Source: Closterium sp. NIES-65
Lineage: Eukaryota > Streptophyta > Zygnematophyceae > Desmidiales > Closteriaceae
Assembly: GCA_948144175.1 (NCBI GenBank)
Contig: CANXME010002579.1
Location: 1 to 64,000, forward strand
DNA: 64,000 bases
Direction: 5' to 3'
Positions 52,701 to 60,300 of the stretch are shown here, in pieces. Both the position numbers and the translations under genes were made by a program. Position 1 is the stretch's first letter. Every line of letters begins with the position of its first letter. The notes below the pieces were generated by a model that saw nothing but the letters and a program-made list of their open reading frames with translations, was not told where the DNA came from and made no database searches.

Positions 52701-54609
52701 CTTCCCCCTTATCCTTCCCCCCCCCCGCCCATCAGATCATTCGTTTTGACCATGCTAAGTTCGTGCGCCGACACCCGGAAAGCCCTCTTGCCTCTGCAAA
52801 GAACAAATCAGTAAGCAGCAGCACTACCGAGCTTCAGCATACTTTCACCATCCTATGAGTAGACTTAAAATACACATAGACACCCGGAAAGCCCTCTTGC
52901 CTCTGCAAAGAACAAATCAGTAGGCATCAGCACTACCGAGCTTCAGCATCCTTTCACCATCCTATGAGTAGACTCAAAATACACATAGACACCCGGAAAG
53001 TCACCTGGAAAGGGCATCACCTCTGATGCGTCAATTTGCAACCTCTGAAAGAACACTGCTAAAAATTGTAACAACGTTGTAATAGCCTTTCAACAACTTC
53101 CCAGCAACTCTTTTTTTTTTTCTGTGCTCTCTTCTCTCTCTCTGCATTCTCCTTCCCTTCCCTCGCAGCTCCCATCCTTCCGAGTGCGAGACTGGGGCCC
53201 CCTGCCCCGCTGGGTGGCATTGGTCGACTTCTTCCTTGCCGCCCGGGCGCGCTACGCCTTCATTTCTGCAGGGCGATCAAGGGTCTTCACCACCTTCTCT
53301 CAGCTCGCTGCCTCTCTCGCCGCTGCCAGGAGCCTAGGTGAGTCCCTGGTAGGGTGTGGCTGCTCGGTGATTGTGCAATTGTCGTTCTGTCTTCACCACC
53401 TTCTCTCAGCTCGCCACTTCCCTCGCTGCTGCTGCCAGGAGCCTAGGTGAGCCGCGCTATGAGGTAGAGGATCCCACCACCTGGTCAAAGGGGCGTGGTA
53501 AGGCAGTGCGCTCGTACAATCGCTGCTCGAAAGTCTTCAGCACCTTCTCTCGACTCACTACCTCTTTAGCCTCTTTCAGGGTGACTCATTCTCATGCTCT
53601 CGCTTTCCCCGCCCCGATCCCTCTCCCTGTTCCCCTTCCCCTCCACCTCCCACCACCCCCCTCATCTCCCTGCCAAAGACACCCTCTCCCCTTCGTCATC
53701 CCACTTCCTCCTTCTAAGCGCCTGCTTCTTGCAGCTGCTGGAGAATGAGTTGGCCAAGCAGGGGGGGAGGGGCCACGCCTAGCACATTCTCATTCTCACT
53801 CTCTCCCTTTCCCTGCTTTCTATTCCCCATCCTCCTTTCCAATGTCCTCCCCCTTCCCACTTACCATTCTACTGATGACACCCCCTCCCCTCAAGCATCG
53901 CGCTTCCTCCTGCTAAGCGCCTTCCACTCGCACCTACTGGAAAACGGTTTAGCCAACCAGGGGGGGAGGGGCCACGCCTGGAACACCTTCTCAGGCCGCC
54001 TCTCCTGCCCCGCCCAGCCTCTCCTGCCCCGCCCGACCCCTCCTATGTGCCCTCTCCTCCTCTCACACTGCCGCTTTCTCACCCTCTCGCTTTTCCTGCT
54101 TTCTCTCTCCCCCCATTTTCCCCCCGTTCCCCTCACCAGAGGACACCCCCTCCCCTCAAGCATCGCGCTTCCTCCTGCTAAGCGCCTTCCACTCGCACCT
54201 ACTGGAAAACGGTTTAGCCAACCAGGGGGGTCGCGGCCACGCCTGGCACACCTTCTCTGGCCGCCTCTCCTGCCCCGCCCAGCCCCCCCAGTGCGCCCTC
54301 TCCCCCGCCCTGCCCTATGCCTGGTGGGACGCGCCCTGGCAGTCCCCTGCGCGGGGGGAAGGGGGGAAGCTGAGGCGGTTGGGGCTGCAGGTGGGGGAAA
54401 GGGGGGAGGTGGGGGAGGAGGCTGTGGAGAGGTTTTGTGAGAGGCGGAAGGGGGTGGCTGTGAGAGTGAAGCTAGAGATGGGGCTGATAGGGGGAGGAGA
54501 GGAGGGAAAGGGGGAGAAAAAAGGGAGGGGGGAGGGTGAGAAGGGGAAGGGGGAAAAGGGGAAGGGGAAGAAGGGGGAGAAAGGGACGAAGAAGGCAATT
54601 CAGAGATGA
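37876..54609 (+). CDS. Putative alpha-1,6-fucosyltransferase-like type II membrane protein, 8 exons, about 1743 aa
   Basis: I join 37876-40765, 42217-42379, 43408-43644, 45706-45948, 47090-48095, 52736-52810, 53169-53337 and 54161-54609. Every junction has GT donor and AG acceptor, phases run 1, 2, 2, 2, 0, 0, 1, and there is no internal stop. The product has a signal anchor (about residues 82-100), a long acidic stem, then the catalytic-looking part: GHEGLGNNLYKILTAP-type GxGN loop, VIHFRHGG (H-x-R motif of GDP-fucose enzymes), VVVVADHPSVFRKIG, RVRDWGPLPRWVALVDFFLA, and a C-terminal YAWWDAPWQSP. This combination is what I know from plant proteins annotated alpha-1,6-fucosyltransferase. A Golgi location is inferred. 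Introns hold many partial copies of the exons. Function is untested and family assignment is from memory of motifs. Confidence 0.68.
40936..41585 (+). repeat. 63-bp minisatellite carrying the exon 2 acceptor, about 10 copies
   Basis: The unit reads CACCCCATCATCCTGTGCGC then AGCGGGGTTTTGTGTTGGGA then TATGAGCTGGGCCGAGCTCA. CAG|CGGGGTTTTGTGTTGGGATA mimics the exon 2 segment RSFVLGY. At 63 bp it is frame-neutral, so two overlapping plus frames stay open for over 250 codons (21-residue repeat with GFVLGYE). It lies in intron 1. Confidence 0.88.
41586..42070 (+). repeat. Degenerate exon 2 copies in intron 1
   Basis: At least three short fragments resemble KHEGLGNNLYKI: near 41586-41645, 41692-41728 and 41807-41855 (GAAGCTGGGGTACGACCTCT-type sequence). 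A longer copy from an intact acceptor at 41981 reads ASALRALPAHEFCQRSFVLG then loses frame at GLG. Palindromes at 41660-41677 and 41726-41749 separate the fragments. Confidence 0.75.
42217..42379 (+). CDS. Fucosyltransferase-like gene, exon 2: GxGN loop
   Basis: Acceptor TACCAG|GCGCC, donor AACTA|GTGAGT. It reads ASALRALPAHEFCQRSFVLG then YGKHEGLGNNLYKILTAPAL and ALMLNRSIIVGEN. The GLGNNLYK segment looks like the N-terminal nucleotide-sugar fold start of fucosyltransferases. It is the only copy in the region with both splice sites intact; at least nine partial copies surround it. Confidence 0.65.
42466..43055 (+). repeat. Four partial exon 2 copies in intron 2
   Basis: Copies at about 42466-42545, 42660-42748, 42836-42917 and 42973-43055 read variants of GNNLYKILTAPALALMLN. 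Two or three still end in GAGAACTA|GTGAGT, a usable donor, but have no proper acceptor. They are separated by GGTGGGGTGTGG-like repeats. Confidence 0.8.
43178..43330 (+). pseudogene. Broken exon 3 copy
   Basis: An intact acceptor is followed by GTRPLIESNKTVGQRL, a TGA, then KDYLAFSPEVFSMLELRHLW. It ends before the CERRYRRPL part and has no donor. Confidence 0.78.
43408..43644 (+). CDS. Fucosyltransferase-like gene, exon 3
   Basis: Acceptor CCCCAG|TGGCAC, donor ATCTG|GTGCGT. It encodes GTRPLMESNKTVGQRLWKDY, then LAFSPEVFSMLELRHLWYQH, DCERRYRRPLVVRTDSFANR and a Trp-rich end (DDWSTWREPIIW). The complete copy follows a broken one at 43178, which has TGA in place of the Trp of RLWKDY. Confidence 0.65.
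43665..43945 (+). repeat. 13-bp repeat, exon 3 3'-end copy and hairpin in intron 3
   Basis: CACTTTTGAGCAG is repeated about six times (43677-43752) and closes on an inverted CTCAAAAG (43763-43770). Then comes a degraded copy of exon 3 (GGTGCTACAGGCTGCTTCTA ... GATGATTGGTCCACGTGG, about 43795-43880). Then TGTGATGAGTCGA (43888-43900) pairs with TCGACTCATCACA (43921-43933). Confidence 0.75.
44150..44480 (+). repeat. Pyrimidine-rich minisatellites in intron 3
   Basis: About seven copies of a 23-24-bp CTCACCGCCCTCCCTCTTCT-type unit (44155-44310), then about six copies of a 12-bp CCCTCTCACCCT unit (44375-44450). They extend the pyrimidine tract before the first exon 4 copy. Confidence 0.85.
44486..45600 (+). 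repeat. Six truncated exon 4 copies upstream of the real exon 4
   Basis: Copies start after CAG acceptors at 44486, 44678, 44811, 44979, 45159 and 45390. Each opens (F/L)DDALDSVGIQTFLKNLHP and breaks off at a different point after the acceptor (for example after IMGSY, DPNSRC, LFGEM or ARVLLL). None has the donor. All keep a pyrimidine tract and AG, so each is a potential cryptic acceptor. Confidence 0.88.
45706..45948 (+). CDS. Fucosyltransferase-like gene, exon 4: H-x-R motif
   Basis: Acceptor CTCCAG|TTTTGA, donor CGGCGG|GTGAGT. It encodes FDDALDSVGIQTFLKNLHPA, MRERAQAIMGVPWDPNSRPN, LFGEIARVLLLPTPAVAEAV and RWALGSGGRDADVVIHFRHG. It is the seventh and only full-length member of a tandem series. 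VIHFRHGG resembles the H-x-R signature that binds GDP-fucose in several fucosyltransferase families. Confidence 0.68.
45985..46215 (+). repeat. Two copies of the exon 4 3' end
   Basis: Near 46019-46080 the sequence reads WALGSGRRDADALIHFCAAG followed by GTGAGTGG. Near 46146-46203 it reads WALGSG... VIHYRHGG followed by GTGAGTGG. Both keep the donor of exon 4 but no acceptor. Confidence 0.8.
46405..46557 (+). repeat. 60-bp tandem repeat containing palindromes
   Basis: The unit GTGAACAGGTGGGCTGCGAG plus TAAA, then a 24-bp palindrome (CACTTTTGAGAA and its complement), then ATTTCAATATTA. Palindromes are at 46435-46458 (one mismatch) and 46495-46518 (perfect). A third unit runs into the MITE-like element. 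Confidence 0.88.
46558..46824. mobile_element. MITE-like inverted-repeat element, 267 bp
   Basis: Outer arms AAGTGTTTTGAG (46558-46569) and CTCAAAACACTT (46813-46824) are flanked by CAG on both sides. Inner arms CAGCAAGTGTCAAGA (46589-46603) and its complement (46788-46802) are perfect 15-mers. Between them TGACACC/GGTGTCA recurs several times and GAGCCGCG pairs with CGCGGCTC. No coding. It may be a non-autonomous DNA transposon or a product of the local palindrome process. Confidence 0.65.
47090..48095 (+). CDS. Fucosyltransferase-like gene, exon 5: long low-complexity insert
   Basis: Acceptor CTGCAG|GCTGGA, donor GCAAAG|GTGGGT. It begins LESVASAAALCLKKALEHIH, runs through Gln/Ala, Gly/Glu and Gly/Lys-rich low complexity (TKKGKTK repeats near 47785-47900), and ends in ordered sequence LRVVVVADHPSVFRKIGALT then SDFAKV. 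A roughly 100-bp coding segment (QKQKGGGGKGKGKTT) is duplicated in frame around a palindrome at 47672-47689. The insert is likely a surface loop or alga-specific spacer, by inference. Confidence 0.65.
48096..48560 (+). repeat. Exon 5 3'-end copies and 11-bp minisatellite
   Basis: The donor segment TTTGCAAAGGTGGGTCTACT is repeated (about 48086 and 48115). Then GGATCACCCAAGCGTGGTGC (48207 on) copies the ADHPSVFRKIG coding sequence and runs into about 28 units of AAGATAGGCGC, ending in GTGCTGACTTTGCCAAGG then TGGGTG near 48560. So a second exon 5 end has been expanded internally by an 11-bp repeat. Confidence 0.85.
48722..49198 (-). CDS. Hypothetical 158-aa protein in the retroelement block of intron 5
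   Basis: ATG at 49198-49196 (MKLPLSLFKGPSVPSPSEGT). The body is helical and Ala/Arg/Leu-rich, with NAWVGFHALAVETYGYPSPG then VLAYLRQCAELAAKLRYNAA. It ends EPPSDH at TAG 48722-48724. Its N-terminus falls in the 135-bp repeat, and a second remnant of GRNAWV lies at 52085-52105, so it belongs to the mobile block rather than the host gene. No family recognised. Confidence 0.45.
   Translation of the reverse strand: MKLPLSLFKGPSVPSPSEGTDPVSFQDENCNRAPGWAARAAAARKEEKYAGRNAWVGFHALAVETYGYPSPGVLAYLRQCAELAAKLRYNAAPTSREAAKLLTEYRQRWSVCLQRAQANALRTKTNEALEADELSLQGPWAPLNEGQLHQLIEPPSDH
49157..49312 (-). repeat. Inverted copy of the 135-bp repeat
   Basis: CACAGAGGGCCCCTTAAATA (49159 on, plus) is mirrored by its complement ending near 49302. 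The body between matches, in reverse orientation, the tandem copies at 51661-52080. Confidence 0.75.
49314..50381 (-). pseudogene. Probable RVT-type element, N-terminal region (RVT-2)
   Basis: A 355-codon frame. The first 230 residues are Arg/Gly- and Glu-rich low complexity. The C-terminal 100 are ordered: LFAQVADWDIGPLRDSR, CESFAICLLTPLLHLA, GWMLLTFLPRLLLRSS and RFRQGLWAGLYEI. The FLPRLLLR plus F-x-x-G-x-W arrangement is what I know from the region preceding the polymerase domain in RVT-1-like elements. The frame ends where the 135-bp repeat begins, with no polymerase after it. Assignment is by memory of the pattern. Confidence 0.45.
50234..51517 (+). CDS. Hypothetical Arg/Ser/Pro-rich protein, gag-like
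   Basis: A 428-codon reading from ATG 50234 (MDPSARRDPELEGSAESALP). Residues 80-190 are SPRR/PRSP-rich, then GRRGWRKGGGRGGNGN. An ordered part follows (TFVEVVRQARASGAPTHVHI, MCRILNLAEACEVVANLQLA), ending EGAEPYTM at TAG 51515-51517. Basic linker plus helical domain suggests a retroelement gag-like protein, but GC-rich sequence is open on both strands here and this overlaps RVT-2 antisense, so either frame may be a shadow. Confidence 0.4.
   Translation: MDPSARRDPELEGSAESALPQPAPAGPRPRLLAHPSASEPVRRFERVQTLPHRPAARLTSPEYSWAPARVASNRPDGQPRHERGCSPPRQPPRPPSPRRPSPEHREHYQRGEGGQRSPARPRSPRRPSPRGQAGQRSPRARSPAQRSPRRSPATRGRGSPGRRWDSGRREQSPPRPHSAGSGGRRGWRKGGGRGGNGNQPDPALDRAADTFVEVVRQARASGAPTHVHIEVTNGPPFAADPGQVAPLRAPTLREYQPARGGRAQFRTPRQVPGFPAPRLSVGRTPGWPAAFPREALTAPPPTRAGRDPMLTMCRILNLAEACEVVANLQLAVCGATRSFPSSFGPGSRGSCLTLAESLESPLAPVSDAPAGVAPLARTFPRHVGDLVGAAQAGTPLDTLQSSAHLLLAVSACKRSMLEVEGAEPYTM
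51661..52080 (+). repeat. 135-bp tandem repeat, three copies
   Basis: CACAGAGGGCCCCTTAAATA starts at 51706, 51841 and 51976. Each unit also holds CCGAAAATGAAACACCCACG and CTCTCTCTCGCTCTCTCTCC. TTAAATA could act as a TATA-like site. An inverted copy at 49157-49312 bounds the other side of the block, as terminal repeats of a mobile element might. Confidence 0.88.
52332..52735 (+). repeat. Three exon 6 copies upstream of the real exon 6
   Basis: Starts at 52332, 52470 and 52600 after AG. They read IIRFDHAKFVRRHPESPLA with changes (one gives MPSCAPTPGKPP-type text in shifted frame) and then pass into C-rich intron without the GTAAGC donor. Confidence 0.8.
52736..52810 (+). CDS. Fucosyltransferase-like gene, exon 6 (25 codons)
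   Basis: Acceptor CATCAG|ATCATT, donor AAATCA|GTAAGC, phase 0 at both ends. It encodes IIRFDHAKFVRRHPESPLAS then AKNKS. It is the last of four tandem copies; the others at 52332, 52470 and 52600 have acceptors but lack this donor. Confidence 0.58.
52769..53010 (+). repeat. About 111-bp duplication of exon 6 3' end and intron 6
   Basis: ACACCCGGAAAGCCCTCTTG recurs at 52770 and 52881, and a third start is near 52990 (ACACCCGGAAAGTCACC). The second copy changes the donor to AAATCAGTAGGC. Confidence 0.82.
53169..53337 (+). CDS. Fucosyltransferase-like gene, exon 7
   Basis: Acceptor TCGCAG|CTCCCA, donor GCCTAG|GTGAGT. It encodes LPSFRVRDWGPLPRWVALVD, FFLAARARYAFISAGRSRVF and TTFSQLAASLAAARSLG. 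The pattern (W-x-x-x-PRW, then VDFFLA, then S-x-F/Y-x-QL) is the conserved C-terminal core of the plant family as I know it. Confidence 0.68.
53380..53585 (+). repeat. Two partial exon 7 copies in intron 7
   Basis: Near 53388-53444 it reads VFTTFSQLATSLAAAARSLG with donor GTGAGC. Near 53533-53580 it reads VFSTFSRLTTSLASF. Neither has the 5' part of exon 7. Confidence 0.8.
53713..54040 (+). repeat. Two partial exon 8 copies
   Basis: Copy near 53716-53780 (LLENELAKQGGRGHA, then TAG). Copy from 53896 (ASRFLLLSAFHSHLLENGLA, then GHAWNTFSGRLSCPAQP), ending before QCALSP. Both lack the signature C-terminus. Confidence 0.82.
54161..54609 (+). CDS. Fucosyltransferase-like gene, exon 8 and stop
   Basis: Acceptor CCTCAAG|CATCGC (a weaker AAG site). 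It encodes ASRFLLLSAFHSHLLENGLA, NQGGRGHAWHTFSGRLSCPA and QPPQCALSPALPYAWWDAPW, then QSP. The end is a charged tail rich in Gly/Lys/Glu. TGA is at 54607-54609. The Cys pair around the SC...QCALSP segment and YAWWDAPWQSP are the strongest family signature in the window. CopB-1 begins 103 bp downstream, so the 3' untranslated region may be altered. Confidence 0.68.
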
Positions 54610-54711
54610 TGGATGGGGGGGAGGGGAAGTGTTTAGGGGCAAAAAACGAGAAGAAAATGGAGTGGGGAGCGAGTAAGTAGTCTGATGTGTGCAATCAGAG
54701 TTTCTCAAAAG

Positions 54712-54837
54712 TCTCAAAGTAGCTTAGCGGAATGATTGGATTGGGGTTGTGAAAGCATACAAGTAGGATACCTAACAAAGTGTTGTACTCCCTAAGGAGC
54801 AACTCACTACAGCCTATCACAAATATAACATTTGACA
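54712..54837 (-). repeat. CopB-1 3' LTR
   Basis: 126 bp. On the minus strand it starts TGTCAAATGTTA and ends CTACTTTGAGA, an unusual GA end. Flanked by AAAAG. Confidence 0.94.
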
Positions 54838-55043
54838 CACCCCCATAGGCTAAGTGAGGGGCATCAAATCAAGCAAGGCGAGCACACGGTCACAAGACCA
54901 GTCAATGCAAGAAACAAGGCAAGCTCAGGGTGGATCTCAAGGACACCACACAAATTCCGAGCACATGAAAGTGGCCACAAGGCCAGTTCAAGGGTTCACT
55001 AGATTATAAATAGGAAACACAACAAGCAGAGCAAGAAACAAGA

Positions 55044-57303
55044 CTACAGCAACTTAGGGCCAACCTCAACAAGCCCCAACTGCACACAGAACCTGTGGTG
55101 GTCACCAAGCGCTAAGGCCTTGGTGAAGACGTCTGCAGTGTTGGCCTCTGAGGCCACAAAGTCCAGGCGGGCCTGGCCGCGTCGCTGCAGCTCTCGCAGG
55201 AGGAAGTACCTCACGTCAATGTGCTTCACTCTGCTCTCCAGTCGAGGCTCTCGACACAGGAGGATCATGGCCTTGTTGTCAGCGTACAAGGTCGGTGCAG
55301 AGCGAGGCCGCTCACCAAGGTCGGCGAGCAAGAAGGTCAACCAGCGAAGCTCCTGTGCCGCCATGGCACCAGCGTAGATCTCAGCCTCTGCGCTGGAAGT
55401 AGCCACAGACGACGACCGTGTAGACCTCCACGACACAGCACCAGCTCCCAGACTGAAGCAGTAACCCTGAGTCGAGCGCTGAGTCTCCACGTCGTCAGCG
55501 TAGGAAGAGTCGCAGTGACCAGTCAACGCCACTGGCTGAGTCCCTCCAAGCACAAGCCCCACTCCTGCTGTAGTCGCCAGGTACTTCGCCACCCTCACAG
55601 CTGATGTCCAGTGGACAGGACGGTGTCTCCCAGTCGCAACAAAGCGCGAAAGGATGCTGAGGGGAAAGGCGAGGTCCGGCCGAGTACAGGTCATCAGGTA
55701 CATGAGGCAGCCCACCAGCTCTGCGTAAGGACCACTGGACTCGAAGGGCTCGTCAGGAAAGGGGCCCGTGAGTCTGTGGTCAACAGCAAGAGGAGTGGGC
55801 TGTGCGGTGGAGAACTGGAAGTCGAACCGCCGAAGGACCTGCTGCACCATGTGTGACTGCGTCAGTGTGATGGTGCGAGCGGCTCTGTCCCTGGTGATCT
55901 GCAGGCCAAGGTAGCGCTGCAGTTCACCCAGGTCAGTGCACTTGTGTCTCTTCTGCAGTTCCGACTTCACCTGAGCCAGCGCTGCCCTGTCTGCTGTAGC
56001 AAAGACCAAGTCGTCAACGTAGACAAGTATAAAGAAAGGAGTAGAACCCTCCCGAACAAACAGTGAAGGGTCGGCAGTCGACGGTCTGAAACCAAGGTCA
56101 CGAAGCGTGGAGCGAAGAGTGTCGTGCCACTCTCGGGGCGACTGGCGGAGACCGTAGACTGGTCGGCGCAGGCTCCACTAAGTCCCAGGAGGGAAGGTGT
56201 CAGTGAAGCCAGGCGGACGACGCAGCCACATCTCCTCGTGCAGTCGGCCCTGGAGGAACGCAGTGGAGAAGTCGAGGGAGTGCAGCTCGTAGTCTCGCTG
56301 CGCTGCTATGTGAAGTAACACCCGAAGAGTAGTCATCTTCGGGGTCGGAGCAAAGGTCTGGAAGAAGTCAACTCCCTCACGCTGACTGAAGCCCCTAGCC
56401 ACGTAGCGCGCCTTGAACACCGGAGGTGCTCCAGGCGGCCGCTTCACCTTGAAGAGCCACATGCCATCGACTACGTTCGCCCTAGGAGGGGGAACTGCGT
56501 CGACGTAAGTGCCTGTGGATCTCCAAGACGCCAACTCTGAGTCCATAGCCGCTTTCCACTGAGAGGCCCACTTCCCTGACACAGCCTCGCGGTAAGTGCG
56601 AGGAGTCGGTATGTCCAGGGCGTCGGGGTCTCCCTCAGGGGAGAGCAGCATGGCACAGACAGAAGGAGAAGCGGCTGCCCAGTACTCCAGCTCAGACTCT
56701 CTGTCCTCTAGGACGTCACAGCCAAGGGCAAACTCACCCCCGACGGACAGAGGACGGTAGGGAGGAGCAGGGACCACACGGGTAGCGTAGTCAAGGCGGC
56801 TAGCGGCAGCAAACTCAGCGACAGCGGCAGTGAGAGCGGAGGCAGACGACGGGGGGAAACGAGAGTCGGTGACAAGAGTGGCTAGGACACGGGAGGCAAC
56901 AGGACGAACAGTGCGGTAGTAGTCAGTGATCGGAGTGGGGAGGGTGGGGAGAGAGGACAGAGGAGGAGACGGGAGAACGGACACAGGAGACGGAGAACGG
57001 CGACGAGACGAACACAAGAGGGCAGTGTGGAGGTCAGTAACAGGGGACGAGTGACGAGCACGCGGGGGACAACGGGTGACCAAGTCACGACTGTCTAGGA
57101 CTACAGGAGGAGGAGACTGTGGCGGAGAGAACGACCTGACTGCTGGACTGGCGTCCGGAGGAGGAAACGTAGGACCAAACACAGGAGGAGAGGAGGAAAG
57201 GCCAAGGGCCCGCAGGCCACTCACAGGGGGGAACAACTGCCGCTCCAGAGGGAGCTGTGGCGGCGGCTGCGGCGGCGGCTGCTACTGCAGCTGCTGCGGC
57301 GGC

Positions 57304-57337
<34 letters not shown>

Positions 57338-60300
57338 GCTGCTGCTGCCGCTGCTGCTCCAGGAGGTCCAGTACCCGCAGCTCCTGCCGCTCCCTCTCCA
57401 ACCGCTCCTGCTCCTCACGCTCACGCCGGCGGGCAGCCTGGAGACGTGTGTCGTGGCGGTGGGGAGGCGGAGTGGACTCCGCAGACCCAGGGTCAGACTC
57501 CTCAGACTCAGCACCCCCAGAACCAGCACCTCCAGCTCCAGCACCTCCAGCTCCAGCACCCCCAGAGCTAGCGCCACCTGCGCCAGTACCTCCAGCTCCA
57601 GCACCCCGCGACCGAGTACCCCCAGACCGAGCACCGCCAGCGGCTGCACCTCCAGCTCCAACACCAACCGAGTCCACAGTAACCTGTCGCGGAAGTGCCG
57701 AAGGCTGCTGAGGGGACTGTGAGGAGGACTGTGGGGAGGGAGACGCTACCTGACGCGCGACCAAGGGTAGAGGGGTAACGTGGGACACACCAGACGGGGC
57801 AGGACCAGGGGGGGGCGGGGGTACCGGAGGGGCGGGAGCAGGAGGAGGAGAGGGTGCGAGGAAAAGAGGGGGAGGGGGTACCGGGAGACCTCGACAGGGG
57901 TACCGGGTGTAGTAGGACACGGACTCGTCAAACCGGACGTCACGGGAGTCTAGGAACTGGTGGAGGGGAGGGTGGTAAAAGGTCCAGTCAGCAGAGCCGA
58001 CCGGGAACCCAAGGAAGACACAGTCGATGGCGCGTGCCGAGAGCTTGTCCGCAGAGGTGTCGCGGACTTGCGCAAGGCAGCCCCAGACTCGAAAGGCCGA
58101 CCCAACACCAGGGGAACCAGTCCAAAGACTGGTCGGTGAAGCCTCGGGCCGCGAGACACGCGGCTGGAGGTTCAGCTGGTGTGCGGCGTAGCGAACCGCG
58201 TAGGGCCACAGAAAATGGGGCGCACGGGCGTGAATCATGGACGTGCGAGCAATGTCCATGACCATGCCAATGCGGCGCTCAGCAACCCCATTTTGCTGTG
58301 GGGACTCTGGCAGCGTCCAGGACTGGGTGATGCCCTGTTCGCCGCAGAATCCGGCAAGAATGCCGGAGCGAAACTCGCCCCCTCGGTCGGAGTGGAGACA
58401 ACTGACTCGACGACCACGAGTGCCCTCAGTGGCCAAAAGCCACCTGATCAGCGTAGCAGTCACCTCGGACTTCTTCGCAAGAGGGAACACTGTGGTGTAC
58501 CTGGAGAAGTCGTCGACGACCACCAGAAAGTAGCGCTCCCTCCCGGACCCCTGTGTCGGGGCAGGGCCCCAGACGTCCAGGTGGAGAGTCTCGAAGGGAG
58601 CGGTGGCCGGACGAAGGGAGGAGGAGTGGGGAGTGGCGCGTAAGCGACCGGCGACGCACGGAGAGCAAGGAGGGGCAGGCGAGAGAGGGAGCGACGGGAA
58701 GGTGCGTGGGAGACCTGAGACAAGTCCCTGACTGAGCATGCCACGTAGGCGAGGGAGCGACGGGTGGCCAAGGCGGTGGTGCCACAGGACGGTGCGGTGG
58801 GTGAGAGAGCGACAGGAGCACGACGCAGCGACGGGGCTGGACACAGCGACCGGACCGGACACTACTACCTGGCTAGACACAGCAACTGGACTGGGGACCT
58901 GGGCCGGAGGGGACGCAACGACCTGAGGGGAGGACGCGACCGGGGAGCGCTCGGTGTGGAGGACGTAGAGACCGGAGCGGGGCTCCCGGGTGAACGTGGC
59001 CAGAACAGCACCTGTGGTAGCGTCTGTACAGACTGCAGTCCGCCCACCCCCCACGAAGGTAACCGTGATCCCCCTGTCCTGGAGGTATCCAACACCCACC
59101 AAGTTCCGAGTGAACGAGGGGATGTGGAGGCCGCGCAGGACACCAGAGGGGACCACAGGGCAGGGGAGGGTGGTGGAGCTGCGCGCAACGGCTGGTCCTG
59201 AGGTAGGATCAGCCAGAGCCACCGACACAGGTGTGAGGAGTGGGGTAAGGGTCGTGTGGTCGCGGAAGAAGCACTGAGACGCGCCCGAGTCCAGCGTGAA
59301 CGACAGAGAGGCCTCAGCCGGAGGGTCACCTGACTCAGTCGCTACACAAGCACCTAGAGCAGCAACACAAGCACCTAAGCTAGACAGGCACAAGGCTACA
59401 CTAGCAGGAGGCAAGCAGGCTAACCTACGAACACGCGAGCAAACAGATCCATCAGCACTAAAGTCAGCATCAACAAACAAAGCATGCTGACGCGCATCGT
59501 CCATGGACAGATCAAATACATCAATCTTACGGGCTAACAGACGAGACCAGCGAGGCGTGACCGCCTGAGGGCCCCAGCGAGCCCGGTAGAGGTCGTCGAG
59601 GCGGCGGAAGCACCGCGCGGCAGAGTGGTCGTCGCGACCACAGAGGCAGGGGCTGCCCGGCCCGGTGAGGCACCAATGGGTGCAGGGGCCCCCGTCACGG
59701 CGAGGGGGACGAGGGGCCCAGCTGGAAGTGCTGCTGCTGCGGCCGGTGCTCCCTGGGCCTCCCTGACCCCACTGTGGCGGGGGACCCCAGTGCTGCTGCG
59801 GACCCCACTGCAGCGGAGGGCCCCACTGCTGGAACTGCTGCTGTGCCTGCTGCTGCTGCTGTCCCGGCTGCTGCTGCTGCTGCTGCTGCACCTGCTGTGG
59901 CTGCTGCTGTTGTGGCTGCTGCTGCTGTCCACCCCCACCGGTCGAACCACCACCAGTAGGCGGGCCTGTCTGTCCTGCACCTCCTCCAGGGCCCCCTCCT
60001 CCCGGTGCACCACCACTGCCGCCGCCGCCGCTGCCGCCGCCGCCCCCCCCACCACCGCCACCTCCACCGCCGCCTCCACCGCCTCCACCTCCCCCCCTAC
60101 CGCCCCTCTTGCCGCTCTTGCCCCGTTTCTGCCAGTCTGCGGCAGAAACGGCAGCAGTGTCCTCAGAAACCGACACAGTAGCAGAAGGACGGGTAGCAGT
60201 GAACGTGGGAAGCTGGGGGGCGGCACACCCCGCAAAGAGACGGGGAGCCACCGCGTCAGTGGCGGAGGCAACGGTGAGGAGGCTGCTCTCGATCTTCCCG

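Noticed and set aside
54379..54609. A separate small Lys/Gly/Glu-rich gene
   Set aside because: It is the in-frame end of exon 8, continuous with the YAWWDAPWQSP segment.
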